Assembly: GCA_963719525.1 (NCBI GenBank)
Contig: CAVRCG010000004.1
Span: 3,658,001 to 3,722,000, forward strand
Direction of reading: 5' to 3'
DNA length: 64,000 nucleotides
From: Bernardetia sp963719525
Lineage (GTDB): Bacteria > Bacteroidota > Bacteroidia > Cytophagales > Bernardetiaceae
Position 1 is the stretch's first letter. Every line of letters begins with the position of its first letter. Both the position numbers and the translations under genes were made by a program. The notes under the pieces were generated by a model, which worked only from the letters and a program-made list of their open reading frames with translations, was not told the DNA's origin and made no database searches. Of the stretch, positions 37,322 to 46,073 are shown in pieces.

Positions 37322-37430
37322 TTAACTGATGCTACGCAGTATAGTGTTCTGTGTGCCACAGAACACGGTTTTAGTTTTTTTGAACCCTGCTCTGTAACAC
37401 ACAGAGCAGAACTTTGCGTAACATCAGTTA
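37322..37430. repeat. Palindromic hairpin element, family A copy 2
   Basis: About 109 bp, roughly 90% identical to 820-925 by eye, with the same outer stem (taactgatgctacgca against tgcgtaacatcagtta) and both hairpins. It ends on the base before the stop codon of bcp (37431), reproducing the position and orientation of copy 1 relative to its gene. Confidence 0.85.
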
Positions 37431-37880
37431 TCAAAACTTCTTAGTCAAATTTTCTACTACTTCTCTAATTTTACTTTTTCCAGAAGTAAGGTCGCTCTGA
37501 ATATCCATAATCGTTTTGTCGCCAGCCAAAACAAATGTATTTCGCTTAGGAATCGAAACGATAGGAAGAAGAGAATCATAAAGTTTGGCTACCTTTCCCT
37601 TTGTATCTGCCAAAAGCTCAAAAGGCAAATTATATTCTTTTTTAAAACGATTATGCGTTTCAATATCGTCTTTACTAATCCCAATAACTGTAACTCCCAA
37701 ATCTCTAAAGGCTCCAAACTCATCTCTAAACGAACACGCTTGCTCGGTACAGACACTTGTAAAATCTTTTGGATAGAAATAAATGATGCAAGGCTCATTT
37801 AAATCATACAGCGTAAATTCTTTTCCTGATGTAGAATCTAATGTAAAATTAGGTGCTTTTTCTCCGACTTTTAATCCCAT
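37431..37880 (-). CDS. bcp: Thioredoxin-dependent peroxiredoxin, BCP type
   Basis: A 149-residue AhpC/TSA-fold protein. The peroxidatic Cys44 and nearby resolving Cys49 in DFTSVCTEQACSFRD show the atypical two-Cys arrangement (C-x4-C) of bacterioferritin comigratory protein. The opening GLKVGEKAPNFTLDSTSGKEF is typical. It reduces peroxides and alkyl hydroperoxides in the cytoplasm with thioredoxin. It is divergently arranged from ahpC at 38152, which may share the 270-bp spacer as a control region. Confidence 0.92.
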   Translation of the reverse strand: MGLKVGEKAPNFTLDSTSGKEFTLYDLNEPCIIYFYPKDFTSVCTEQACSFRDEFGAFRDLGVTVIGISKDDIETHNRFKKEYNLPFELLADTKGKVAKLYDSLLPIVSIPKRNTFVLAGDKTIMDIQSDLTSGKSKIREVVENLTKKF

Positions 37881-38090
37881 AAGTAAAGTTTTTTTGAATG
37901 GTAATGATAAAATAATACGTTTAATTTCAAGTTATTCAACTACTTTGTCATGGATAAGTTCAGAAAATAAGAAAGATTAATTTCTCTAAAAATCAAAAAC
38001 TATTTCAAATTAAAGAAGTTTAAAAGATTGATAAAGTTCAAGACACTTTCTCATTTTTGCAAAATATTTTTTTTCTCAACTCAAAGTGTC

Positions 38091-38098
38091 TATTTTTG
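38091..38098 (+). promoter_or_regulatory. Possible -7 promoter word for ahpC
   Basis: TATTTTTG, a TAnnTTTG match 54 bp before the ATG at 38152. This placement also argues against the upstream start at 38086. Confidence 0.4.
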
Positions 38099-38151
38099 CA
38101 AGAAAACTAAGATTAATTTTTATTACCATTTTAAATAGAATCTATATACCT

Positions 38152-38781
38152 ATGAATTTAATAAATCATCCTGCGCCTCGTTTTTCTGCTCCTGCCGTGA
38201 TTGAAGGCGAAGAAATTATTAATGACTTTTCATTAGACCAATATATTGGCAAAAAAAATGTAATTCTTTTCTTTTATCCTAAAGATTTTACATTTGTTTG
38301 TCCAACTGAAATACTAGCATTTCAAGAAAAATTATCTCTCTTCGAATCTAAAGATACGGCTGTTGTAGGTTGTTCTACTGATACAGAAGAAACTCATCTA
38401 GCTTGGCTCATGACACCTAAAAATAAAGGTGGAATCGAAGGCGTAACTTTCCCAATGGTAGCAGATACTGCCAAGACAATCGCTACAAATTATGGCGTTT
38501 TGGGTGGAGATTACACATATGATGACCAAAATAAACTTGTTTTTGAAGGAGCGCCAATTTGTCTTCGTGGAACATATTTAATTAACAAAGAAGGAATTAT
38601 CAAACATATTTCTATTAATGATTTTCCTTTAGGACGTAATATTGACGAGTATATTCGTTTGGTAGATGCTCTTCGTTATGTTGAGAAACATGGAGAAGTT
38701 TGTCCTGCAAACTGGGAAGAAGGAAAAGAAGCTATGCACGAAACTAGAGAAAGTGTAGCTAATTATTTAGGTAAGAAATAA
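38152..38781 (+). CDS. ahpC: Typical two-Cys peroxiredoxin AhpC/Prx1
   Basis: I chose ATG 38152, which gives the family N-terminus (MNLINHPAPRFSAPAV); an upstream ATG at 38086 would put the promoter word inside the gene. The 209-residue protein has peroxidatic Cys50 in DFTFVCPTEI, GGDYTYDDQ and resolving Cys184 in GEVCPANW. It detoxifies H2O2 and organic peroxides using AhpF or thioredoxin, neither of which is in the window. A strong terminator follows. Confidence 0.93.
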   Translation: MNLINHPAPRFSAPAVIEGEEIINDFSLDQYIGKKNVILFFYPKDFTFVCPTEILAFQEKLSLFESKDTAVVGCSTDTEETHLAWLMTPKNKGGIEGVTFPMVADTAKTIATNYGVLGGDYTYDDQNKLVFEGAPICLRGTYLINKEGIIKHISINDFPLGRNIDEYIRLVDALRYVEKHGEVCPANWEEGKEAMHETRESVANYLGKK

Positions 38782-38804
38782 ATCGAAATCCTTTCGAACA
38801 AACT

Positions 38805-38852
38805 AAAAATCCTAACTTTATCTTTTTAAACTAGATAAGTTAGGATTTTTTG
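38805..38852 (+). terminator. Terminator of ahpC
   Basis: aaaaatcctaact (38805 on) pairs with agttaggattttt, with a further agat extension and a T run; the stem starts 24 bp after the stop. Confidence 0.8.
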
Positions 38853-38998
38853 GTTTTATAGATTTTGATAAATAAAATAAAATTAGCTATCTTATATAAT
38901 TACTTAGATAAGTCATTTTTGATTTATAACTTTGTCTTTCAATACATTACGAAGCTAACTTTTTATATTTTAGATATCAAAAAAGCTATTCCATTTCT

Positions 38999-39286
38999 AT
39001 GAAAAATAATCTACTCCAAAAATATACTCTATTTTCATTTATATTTGCAATTTTTCTTTTTATCTTCTCTAGCTGTGGAGCTTCAAAACGTTCTTCTTGT
39101 CCTACGTATAGAGATTCTGACCCAAAAGTTATTTTTGGACAAACTACTTTAGCTGAAAAAATGAAACAGCAAGAAGAAGACCTTCAAGTAAAATCAGATA
39201 AACAAAGAAGGAAAGAAGCCAAACAACAAATAAAACGTTCTAAAAAAGCTGGAAAAAAGCGAAAAAGAAATATAATAGTCAAATAA
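38999..39286 (+). CDS. Small basic lipoprotein
   Basis: A 95-residue product with signal FAIFLFIFSSC, lipobox Cys near residue 26, then GASKRSSCPTYRD and a very Lys/Gln/Arg-rich helical tail (RRKEAKQQIKRSKKAGKKRKRN). It is comparable in style to the small lipoprotein at 2383-2532. It stops 9 bp before the mscS-family start, so the two are probably co-transcribed. No function is known for such Cytophagales lipoproteins. Confidence 0.7.
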   Translation: MKNNLLQKYTLFSFIFAIFLFIFSSCGASKRSSCPTYRDSDPKVIFGQTTLAEKMKQQEEDLQVKSDKQRRKEAKQQIKRSKKAGKKRKRNIIVK

Positions 39287-39295
39287 TTAGAATAA

Positions 39296-40264
39296 ATGGA
39301 CGAATTAGATAATCAATTAGACTTACTTCATAAGGGATATAAAGCCTTATCTACAAAACTTCTAGGTTGGTTCGAAACCTTAATTTCAATGTTGCCCAAT
39401 TTTTTCTTGGCAATCGTTGTCTTGGTTGTCTTTTACTTTTTAGCAAAGGCTATCAAAGTAGGAATAAATCGTACTCTTGCTCGCTTAGTAGATAATAAAA
39501 ATATATTAGAACTAGCTGCTCAAATTATATTCTACATTATCATGCTAGTAGGTACTTTTGTGGCATTAGGAGTTCTGAATTTAGACAAAACAGTTACTTC
39601 TTTGCTTGCTGGTGCGGGTGTAATTGGTCTTGCACTTAGTTTTGCTTTTCAAGATTTGGCAACTAATTTTATTTCAGGAATTTTTCTTGCCATTCAAAAA
39701 CCTCTACAAGTAGGCGACCTTATACAAACTAATAGTTATATTGGTTACGTCAAAAAGATAGGTTTGAGAGCTATTGATATAGAAAACTTTGATGGACAAT
39801 ATGTAATTATTCCTTCTAAAGAAGTTTTTCAAAATCCATTATTGAATTATAATCGTCTGAACCACCGTAGGGTAAATCTTCCTGTTGGGGTTTCGTATGG
39901 AGACGATGTAGAAGTAGTGGTAAAATTATTATATGAAACTATTCGAGATTTAGATATTACTAAAGATGACTATAGTGATGTACGTGTAGATTTTGAAGGC
40001 TTTGGAGACAGCTCTGTTAATTTTGTGGTTCGTTTTTGGATTGACGATTGTTACCAACCTGCTTATCATAAGGCTCTTACACAGGCAGGAGTAGCCATCA
40101 AGAAAGCCTTTGATGCCAATGATATTACTATTCCTTTTCCTATTCGAACTTTGGATTTTGGAATAAAGGGAGGCGAAAAACTAAATGAGCAACTTACTAT
40201 TTTGGAAAAATTAGACAAACTTGCAACGCAAAAAGTAGAACCTATTAAAAGAAAAGATTCCTAA
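39296..40264 (+). CDS. mscS: Small-conductance mechanosensitive channel (MscS family)
   Basis: The 322-residue inner-membrane protein has three hydrophobic segments (about 27-47, 70-95 and 98-120) and the MscS core: VTSLLAGAGVIGLALSFAFQDLATNFISGIF, the pore-lining TM3 Gly/Ala helix, then the beta domain PLQVGDLI...GYVKKIGLRAIDI.. and the C-terminal cage with VRFWIDD. It opens under membrane tension to release solutes on osmotic downshock. The gene lies 9 bp after the small lipoprotein and 110 bp before the MacB-like permease. Confidence 0.92.
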   Translation: MDELDNQLDLLHKGYKALSTKLLGWFETLISMLPNFFLAIVVLVVFYFLAKAIKVGINRTLARLVDNKNILELAAQIIFYIIMLVGTFVALGVLNLDKTVTSLLAGAGVIGLALSFAFQDLATNFISGIFLAIQKPLQVGDLIQTNSYIGYVKKIGLRAIDIENFDGQYVIIPSKEVFQNPLLNYNRLNHRRVNLPVGVSYGDDVEVVVKLLYETIRDLDITKDDYSDVRVDFEGFGDSSVNFVVRFWIDDCYQPAYHKALTQAGVAIKKAFDANDITIPFPIRTLDFGIKGGEKLNEQLTILEKLDKLATQKVEPIKRKDS

Positions 40265-40374
40265 AAATAAACAACACATTTTCATTTTATGTAATAAATC
40301 CATTTTATTCAAACTAATAGAATACTATCTTAGTATTAGCCTTATTAATCTTACAAAACAGTTTTGAATAACTT

Positions 40375-41631
40375 ATGAATCTTGCCCAAAATACAGCCGA
40401 AGCTCTGCGTGCCACCCGTGATAACTGGCTGCGTTCTCTCCTTACTATTTCCCTGATTGCTATCGGAATTACTGCTCTGGTAGGTATTCTGACAGCTATT
40501 GATGGAATTGAACAAAATATTAGTTCTGGTCTTTCAGACTTAGGAGCTAATTCTTTTGACGTAAAAGACAAAAACAATGGTATGCGTTCTCGCCGTCGTG
40601 GAGTGGTAGAAAAAGCAGAAAGTCCGTTGAAATATAATGAAGTAATGGAATTTGAAAAGCGTTTTAAGGAAAACGTAAGTTCAGAAGATGCGGTTACTAT
40701 TTATACGAGAGTGGGTTTTGGTACAGAAGTCAAGTATCAATCTGAAAAAACGAATCCGAATTCTACTGTAACTGGAATTGATGAAAATTATAACTTAGTA
40801 AAAGGATTTGATATTCTGGAAGGAAGAAATTTCACACCTTTAGATATTCAGAGAGGAAGTCAGTTTGCTATTATTGGAAAAGAAATAAAAGAGACGCTTT
40901 TCAAAGAAAGTTCGCCTATTGGAGAACGAATTTTGGTAAAGGGGTACGGATTTACAGTAATTGGTCTTTTGGAAGAAGAGGGAGGCGTAGGAAGTTCGTC
41001 AAGCACCGATAGAAGTGTTTTGATTCCATTACCTATGGCTAATATTTTAGGAAATGACAGGCAATTGACTTATACGATTACAGTAGGTGTAAAAAATCCC
41101 ATTCAAACCGAAACTTTAATGGGAGAAGCTACAGGACTTATGCGAATAATAAGAGGCGACCAACTTACACAAAAACCTTCCTTTGAAGTTTCTAGTAGTG
41201 AGTCTTTAGCCTCTTCTTTAGGAGAAACTACTATACTATTGCGTATAGGTGGAGCAGGAATCGGACTTCTTACCTTACTTGGTGCTTCTATCGGACTGAT
41301 GAATATTATGCTCGTTTCGGTAACCGAACGAACACGAGAAATAGGAATTAGAAAGGCAATCGGAGCTTCTGCCAAACAAATTAGAAGGCAATTTCTGATA
41401 GAGGCAATCGTTATTTGTTTGTTAGGTGGATTATTTGGCATTTTTTTGGGTATTACATTAGGAAATCTAGTTGCTAAATTTATAGGAAGTGCAGATTCTC
41501 AATTTATTATTCCTTGGGTTTGGATGATTAGTGGAATTGTAATTTGTGTTTTGGTAGGTTTAATTGCTGGTGTTTATCCTGCTTATAAGGCTTCCAAATT
41601 AGATCCTATTGAATCTCTACGTTACGAATAA
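40375..41631 (+). CDS. MacB-like ABC transporter permease (MacB core plus FtsX)
   Basis: The 418-residue protein has the FtsX/MacB four-helix layout: TM1 near 20-42 (WLRSLLTISLIAIGITALVGILTAI), a large MacB_PCD periplasmic domain (45-285) and three C-terminal helices with GASIGLMNIMLVSVTERTREIGIRKAIGA (about 305-333) and PAYKASKLDPIESLRYE at the end. It needs an ABC ATPase; none lies alongside, so the partner is encoded elsewhere. It may handle lipoproteins, peptides or antibiotics. Confidence 0.88.
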   Translation: MNLAQNTAEALRATRDNWLRSLLTISLIAIGITALVGILTAIDGIEQNISSGLSDLGANSFDVKDKNNGMRSRRRGVVEKAESPLKYNEVMEFEKRFKENVSSEDAVTIYTRVGFGTEVKYQSEKTNPNSTVTGIDENYNLVKGFDILEGRNFTPLDIQRGSQFAIIGKEIKETLFKESSPIGERILVKGYGFTVIGLLEEEGGVGSSSSTDRSVLIPLPMANILGNDRQLTYTITVGVKNPIQTETLMGEATGLMRIIRGDQLTQKPSFEVSSSESLASSLGETTILLRIGGAGIGLLTLLGASIGLMNIMLVSVTERTREIGIRKAIGASAKQIRRQFLIEAIVICLLGGLFGIFLGITLGNLVAKFIGSADSQFIIPWVWMISGIVICVLVGLIAGVYPAYKASKLDPIESLRYE

Positions 41632-41753
41632 TTTCTATTTTCGTCGAAAAAGTAGAATGTTTTTTTGTTTTTTTTAACAAAAACGCATCCATCTCGTTTA
41701 AGTACCAATTAATCTAGTTATTTTTGAAAAAAATATCCTACATATAAAATCAA

Positions 41754-41761
41754 TATCTTTG
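41754..41761 (+). promoter_or_regulatory. Possible -7 promoter word
   Basis: TATCTTTG, a TAnnTTTG match 93 bp before the next ATG, in AT-rich DNA. Confidence 0.35.
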
Positions 41762-41854
41762 TAGAAATTATCAGATTATTTTATTTGGTATGCTCTTAGT
41801 CTATTAGTTAGACACAAATATATTCTCACTCGTTTTACCCTTATTTTTTATTAA

Positions 41855-42655
41855 ATGAAAACTACAAAATATTTATTTTTTTTATCTCTAATTGGTCTTT
41901 TATTTTTTTGTAATGGATATGTTTATGCTACTTCGCTAACCACATTAAAAGGCACAAAATGGTATTTGGAACGAATGAGTGAACAGGATACTAGCGTTTC
42001 TTCCAAAATAACCTCTAAATTATTCAAGCAAGGAGCACAACAAATTTCATTTGAGAAAGATGGAAAGTATGATGCAAGAAATTTATTGGGTTTAGATAGT
42101 CTGAAAGGATTTTTTATAGAGACAAATCATACTTTAGTTTTGAGTAATGAAGCTGGAAGTGCCTACTATTGGGTTTTTGAGTTTCAAAATAAAACGGCAG
42201 ATTCTCTTACCTTAAGATTTGTAAATTATTCTGCCAAGCCCTCTATTATCAATCTTACCTTTAAGCCAATGACAAAACAGCTTGAAGAAATGGTATTAGC
42301 ACAAAACAATCAGCCTAAATATGCAGATTTTAAGGGAGATTGGGAATGGAACTTCAATGGTAAAAAAGTTTTTATTCAACTGAATCAAGTTGGTAAAGAA
42401 GTGTTAGGAACACACTGTTTTGGAGCAGATTGTAAGTACAATTATTCCCTTTCTGGAACAGTAGAAGGAGATGTAGCAACACTCCAGATAAAAGACAGAA
42501 ATTCATTAGAAATTTTGGGTGTTGGAAGGCTTACTCGTCTTTCAGACGGAACGCTTAGTTGGAAATTATCCAAAAATGAAAACGATAAAATTATAACAGT
42601 TGAGAAGATACAGCTCAATCAATCCAAGACAGTTGCAGCAGAGAACAAACTTTAA
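41855..42655 (+). CDS. Hypothetical exported protein (two lipocalin-like halves)
   Basis: A 266-residue secreted protein with a signal peptide (FFLSLIGLLFFCNGYVYAT). The N-terminal half (LKGTKWYLERMSEQDTS...ISFEKDGKYDARNLLG...YYWVFEF) follows the lipocalin-like 'W-x-L then strands' plan; the C-terminal half (FKGDWEWNFNGKKVFIQLNQVGKEVLGTHCFGADCKYNYSLSGTVEGDVATLQI) repeats a comparable beta pattern with a Cys pair. No known family was identified with certainty. It stands alone, upstream of the greA leader. Confidence 0.6.
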   Translation: MKTTKYLFFLSLIGLLFFCNGYVYATSLTTLKGTKWYLERMSEQDTSVSSKITSKLFKQGAQQISFEKDGKYDARNLLGLDSLKGFFIETNHTLVLSNEAGSAYYWVFEFQNKTADSLTLRFVNYSAKPSIINLTFKPMTKQLEEMVLAQNNQPKYADFKGDWEWNFNGKKVFIQLNQVGKEVLGTHCFGADCKYNYSLSGTVEGDVATLQIKDRNSLEILGVGRLTRLSDGTLSWKLSKNENDKIITVEKIQLNQSKTVAAENKL

Positions 42656-42742
42656 TTGTTGTTTGATGGGAGAAAATAAATCATTACTTTAAACGCAAAT
42701 AAATTACATCCATTTTACTAGCTTTTTCAATACGTTTTTTAG

Positions 42743-42750
42743 TATCTTTG
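42743..42750 (+). promoter_or_regulatory. Candidate greA promoter -7 word
   Basis: TATCTTTG (TAnnTTTG match) lies 183 bp before the greA ATG and about 70 bp before a strong hairpin, predicting a long structured leader. No convincing -33 TTG was found. Confidence 0.45.
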
Positions 42751-42756
42751 CAAGTA

Positions 42757-42858
42757 CAGAATTGCAGAAAATTCGAAACACAAACTAGAAAAAACACGTA
42801 TAAGCATATATAAAGGTTCACGCCAAATTTCTTATAGATTTGGTGTGTTCTTTTTTTG
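42757..42858 (+). ncRNA. Putative terminated greA leader RNA
   Basis: If transcription starts 6-7 bp past the -7 word at 42743, the RNA would run about 100 nt to the hairpin cacgccaaat/atttggtgtg (42819-42847), followed by a T-rich tract at 42848-42857. The stretch has no ATG. E. coli greA has a comparable leader terminator producing GraL RNAs. Ends are predictions only. Confidence 0.35.
42815..42858 (+). terminator. Intrinsic terminator/attenuator in the greA leader
   Basis: A 10-bp stem (one G-T pair), 9-nt loop and TTCTTTTTTT. It lies between the preceding gene and greA but downstream of a -7 word, so it may regulate greA and need not only end the upstream gene. Confidence 0.6.
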
Positions 42859-42932
42859 GCAAAAATTCTATCTTAAATAATTTATTTTAGAAACACATAT
42901 TTATAAAAAACAAATCACAACCTTTCAGAATT

Positions 42933-43409
42933 ATGGCAAATATATCTTATTTTACAAAAGAGAAATACGACGAATTACAACAAGAACTCTTATACCTCAA
43001 AACAAAAGGAAGAGCAAACATCGCTGAAGAAATTTCAGAAGCGAGAGACAAAGGAGATTTGAGAGAAAATGCGGAATATGATGCAGCAAAAGATGCACAA
43101 GGAATGCTGGAAATGAAAATATCAAAGCTAGAAACGACTATTAGTAATGCTCGCATTCTTGATGAATCTCAAATTGATACTTCAAAGGTTTCTATTCTTT
43201 CAAAAGTAAAAATAAGAAATTCGGCTAATAAAAAATTGGTCTTGCAATATACCATTGTAGCAGAAGAAGAGTCAGATTTGAAGCAAAACAAAATTTCGGT
43301 TCTTTCTCCTATCGGTAAAGGTCTTTTGGGTAAAAAAGTAGGCGAAACAGCAGAAGTAGAAGCTCCAAGAGGAAAAATGAAATTCGAAATCCTAGAAATT
43401 ACTAGATAA
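42933..43409 (+). CDS. greA: Transcription elongation factor GreA
   Basis: The 158-residue protein has the N-terminal coiled coil with YFTKEKYDELQQELLYLKTKGRANIAEEISEARDKGDLRENAEYDAAKDAQGMLE (5-60). The acidic tip (GDLRENAEYD) that reaches the polymerase active site is present, followed by the FKBP-like C-terminal domain (SPIGKGLLGKKVGETAEVEAP). It rescues backtracked RNA polymerase by stimulating transcript cleavage. Its 5' leader has a strong terminator. Confidence 0.95.
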   Translation: MANISYFTKEKYDELQQELLYLKTKGRANIAEEISEARDKGDLRENAEYDAAKDAQGMLEMKISKLETTISNARILDESQIDTSKVSILSKVKIRNSANKKLVLQYTIVAEEESDLKQNKISVLSPIGKGLLGKKVGETAEVEAPRGKMKFEILEITR

Positions 43410-43462
43410 TAGTTATTAACTCTTAGTGATAAGTGATTAGCTGAAATACAATATAGTATGAA

Positions 43463-43491
43463 ACGTAATTTTTAATTTTTAATTCGTAATT
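43463..43491. repeat. AATTACG-type short dispersed repeat
   Basis: A close match to the 29-bp repeat at 7723 and 14281, differing in the first half only. It ends 5 bp before the HIT gene ATG. Confidence 0.7.
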
Positions 43492-43495
43492 GAAC

Positions 43496-43894
43496 ATGTC
43501 TATTTTCACAAAAATTATAAACGGAGAAATTCCTTCGTATAAAGTACTGGAAGATGAAAATCATATTGCTTTTCTGGATGTTCGTCCTCTGAAAGAAGGA
43601 CATGTTTTGTGTGTTCCCAAAAAAGAAACAGATTATATCTTTGATTTAGCTGATTCAGAACTTTCTGAACTCATGCTTTTCTCAAAAAAAGTAGCTCTAG
43701 CTCTCAAAAAAGCAATTCCTTGCAACCGTATTGGAGTAGCTGTTATTGGTTTGGAAGTTCCACATACTCACGTCCATTTAGTTCCGATTGATAAAATTGC
43801 AGACTTGAATTTTGAGCAAAAAAGACCTGAATTCAGTCAAGACCAATTTGAAAAAATAGCAGAGAAAATTCGTCAGAATTTTGATGAAAAGTAA
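43496..43894 (+). CDS. HIT-family (HINT-like) nucleotide hydrolase
   Basis: I chose ATG 43496 (MSIFTKIINGEIPSYKVLEDENHIAFLDV), the normal family start; a TTG two codons earlier is discarded. The 132-residue protein has the histidine triad H90-T-H92-V-H94-L-V and the GHVLCVPK turn. HINT-type proteins hydrolyse phosphoramidates such as AMP-lysine. It is preceded by an AATTACG-type repeat and followed 108 bp later by csaA on the same strand. Confidence 0.92.
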   Translation: MSIFTKIINGEIPSYKVLEDENHIAFLDVRPLKEGHVLCVPKKETDYIFDLADSELSELMLFSKKVALALKKAIPCNRIGVAVIGLEVPHTHVHLVPIDKIADLNFEQKRPEFSQDQFEKIAEKIRQNFDEK

Positions 43895-44002
43895 AATAAT
43901 AGACTAATTGCTTTTCTATGGCTAATTAGTAGTAATGTTTATAGATATTGATCAGTTATTGAATTGCGTTACCTAATTCCCAATATCTAATTCCTAACAA
44001 CT

Positions 44003-44335
44003 ATGCTTTCTTATTCAGACTTTGAAAAAGTAGAAATGCGTGTCGGTACAATCTTAGAAGCCATTGTTTTTGAAAAAGCACACAAACCAGCTTATCAATT
44101 ACACATTGATTTTGGAGATTTTGGAATCAAAAAATCAAGTGCACAAATCACAGTCAATTACCCTGACCCACATGTTTTGGTAGGAAAACAAATCATTGCT
44201 GTTACTAATTTTCCACCCAAACAGATTGCCAATTTTATGTCTGAATGTTTGGTTTTGGGAATTGTAGGTGGTGGAAATGAAGTAACTTTGCTTACAACGG
44301 ATAAGCCAGTTGAAAATGGTTTTTTGATTGGTTGA
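44003..44335 (+). CDS. csaA: tRNA-binding (EMAP-like) protein CsaA
   Basis: The 110-residue protein is a single OB-fold tRNA-binding domain: YSDFEKVEMRVGTILEAIVFEKAHKPAYQLHIDFGDFGIKKSSAQI, then NFPPKQIANFMSECLVLGI. This is the CsaA pattern (export-related chaperone/tRNA-binding dimer). Length and motifs are normal for the family. It ends 13 bp before the ATG of the next gene, so a small operon with the membrane protein is likely. Confidence 0.92.
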   Translation: MLSYSDFEKVEMRVGTILEAIVFEKAHKPAYQLHIDFGDFGIKKSSAQITVNYPDPHVLVGKQIIAVTNFPPKQIANFMSECLVLGIVGGGNEVTLLTTDKPVENGFLIG

Positions 44336-44348
44336 AAAAAATAATACT

Positions 44349-44747
44349 ATGAAATTATTTGGGCTTTTTTCTGCTGTTTTTTGTAACGTTCTACTACTAG
44401 TTCTGTTTTATTGTTTCTCTCCTAATTTAGATAACTTTTCTTGTATAGAAAACATTTCTCTAACTGGCTATATCTTTTCTGTAGCTCTATTCTGTTGTTA
44501 TTTACTAACATTCAAAAAAGTTCCTATTTACGTTAATCATAGTTTGTTCGTCATTTTTATGATAATTTCCTTTATTTATCTTCATACAGTTTTGTATTGT
44601 TCTATAAAAATGGAAGATTACGAATCTTATTCTGAATGGAATGCATCTCAAGGATTATCAGCTATTTTCTTCATTCCTTTTGTATTTGTTATTTCCATTG
44701 TACAGGGTTTGTGTTATGATTACTTACTAGCGAAACAGCGAATTTAA
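44349..44747 (+). CDS. Hypothetical four-helix membrane protein
   Basis: A 132-residue inner-membrane protein. ATG 44349 opens MKLFGLFSAVFCNVLLLVLFYCFSP; a TTG upstream overlapping csaA is less likely. Four hydrophobic segments are visible, at about 5-23, 38-57, 65-85 and 106-127, separated by short polar loops (YSEWNASQGLS before the last). No family recognised. It is probably in an operon with csaA. Confidence 0.6.
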   Translation: MKLFGLFSAVFCNVLLLVLFYCFSPNLDNFSCIENISLTGYIFSVALFCCYLLTFKKVPIYVNHSLFVIFMIISFIYLHTVLYCSIKMEDYESYSEWNASQGLSAIFFIPFVFVISIVQGLCYDYLLAKQRI

Positions 44748-44884
44748 TAATTGAGATATGTACTAAACACCTATTTTAATCAACGGCAAAAAAAGAGCAT
44801 TAGTAATCAAAATACCTCACCAATGATTTTTTACCCACCACAAAATTATCAGGTAACCAAAAATCTTTATTAATTAACATTTCT

Positions 44885-45934
44885 ATGTCTCTATCTTTTT
44901 CTATTACTGCTCCCTCTCACGGCTTACGTCCTGAGTTGCAACAAAAAATTGATCAAAAAACAAAACCTATTGGTTCTTTGGGAAGATTGGAAGGTGTTGC
45001 ACTTCAAATTGGACTTATTCAACAAACACTTTCTCCTATACTTACCAAACCTCATATTGTTATCTTTGCTGCTGACCATGGGATTGCAGAAAACGGAGTA
45101 AGTCAATATCCACAAGAAGTAACCTATCAAATGGTAAAGAATTTTTTGAATGGTGGAGCTGCAATTAATATTTTTTCTAAGCAAAATGAAATCGAACTTA
45201 CTATAGTAGATGCAGGAGTAAAAGGAGAGTTTGAAGAAGAACAACCCAACTTTCTAAAATTAAAGATAGCACAGGGTACTAATAATTTTTTAGAGAAATC
45301 TGCTATGAGTGAAAAGGAGTGTTGGAAGTCTATCGAACAAGGAAGTAAAATAGTAGAAAATATAGCAAAAAAAGGAACAAATATTATTGGTTTTGGCGAA
45401 ATGGGAATTGGAAATACCTCTTCTGCTTCTCTTATTTTGCACCACCTTACAGGAATAAAACTGGCTGAATGTGTAGGAAGTGGAACAGGACTAAATGAAA
45501 AAGGAATAGAAAAGAAATTAGCTATTTTGAGGCAAGCGGATAGAAAATATTCTAAAAACATGAAGCCTTTTGAAGTATTATCTACCTTTGGAGGCTTTGA
45601 AATTGCTCACATGGTAGGAGCTATGCTGGAGGCTGCACAGCAAAATATGGTCATTTTGGTAGATGGATTTATTGCCACTTCGGCAGCTATGATAGCACAG
45701 GCACTGTATCCGCAGAGTAGAGAATTTATGATTTTCTCACATCAATCAGACGAATACGGACATGTTCATATGTTGGAACATTTGAGAGGAATGCCACTTA
45801 TTTTGTTGGGAATGCGATTAGGAGAAGGAACAGGTTGTGCTATTGCTTATCCGCTCTTAAAGTCAGCTATTGGTTTTCTCAATGATATGGCTTCTTTTCA
45901 AGATGCAGGAGTTTCAGACGCTAAAAGTAAATAA
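44885..45934 (+). CDS. cobT: Nicotinate-nucleotide-dimethylbenzimidazole phosphoribosyltransferase
   Basis: The 349-residue CobT opens with ELQQKIDQKTKPIGSLGRLE and has AADHGIAENGVSQYP (about 60-75), GEMGIGNTSSAS (about 171-182), SGTGLNEKGIEKK and the catalytic Glu in LGMRLGEGTGCAIA (about 315). It makes alpha-ribazole phosphate for the lower ligand of cobalamin. No other cob genes and no recognisable B12 riboswitch lie nearby, suggesting a salvage or orphan gene. A terminator follows at 45948. Confidence 0.94.
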   Translation: MSLSFSITAPSHGLRPELQQKIDQKTKPIGSLGRLEGVALQIGLIQQTLSPILTKPHIVIFAADHGIAENGVSQYPQEVTYQMVKNFLNGGAAINIFSKQNEIELTIVDAGVKGEFEEEQPNFLKLKIAQGTNNFLEKSAMSEKECWKSIEQGSKIVENIAKKGTNIIGFGEMGIGNTSSASLILHHLTGIKLAECVGSGTGLNEKGIEKKLAILRQADRKYSKNMKPFEVLSTFGGFEIAHMVGAMLEAAQQNMVILVDGFIATSAAMIAQALYPQSREFMIFSHQSDEYGHVHMLEHLRGMPLILLGMRLGEGTGCAIAYPLLKSAIGFLNDMASFQDAGVSDAKSK

Positions 45935-45947
45935 GCAAACACCATGA

Positions 45948-45992
45948 TAAAGAAGAATTATGTATTTTTAAATCATAATAATTCTTCTTTTA
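45948..45992 (+). terminator. Terminator of cobT
   Basis: aaagaagaattat pairs with ataattcttcttt across an AT-rich loop and continues into TTT. Confidence 0.7.
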
Positions 45993-46073
45993 AATCAAAT
46001 TGGTATGATAATGGACTTTTCTAAGATAGAAATTTTAATACTCATTTTTTAATCTAAAAAAATCAACTCAATT

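Noticed and set aside
44760..44884. Cobalamin riboswitch upstream of cobT
   Set aside because: No B12-box-like conserved core or terminal pseudoknot is visible in the short AT-rich leader.
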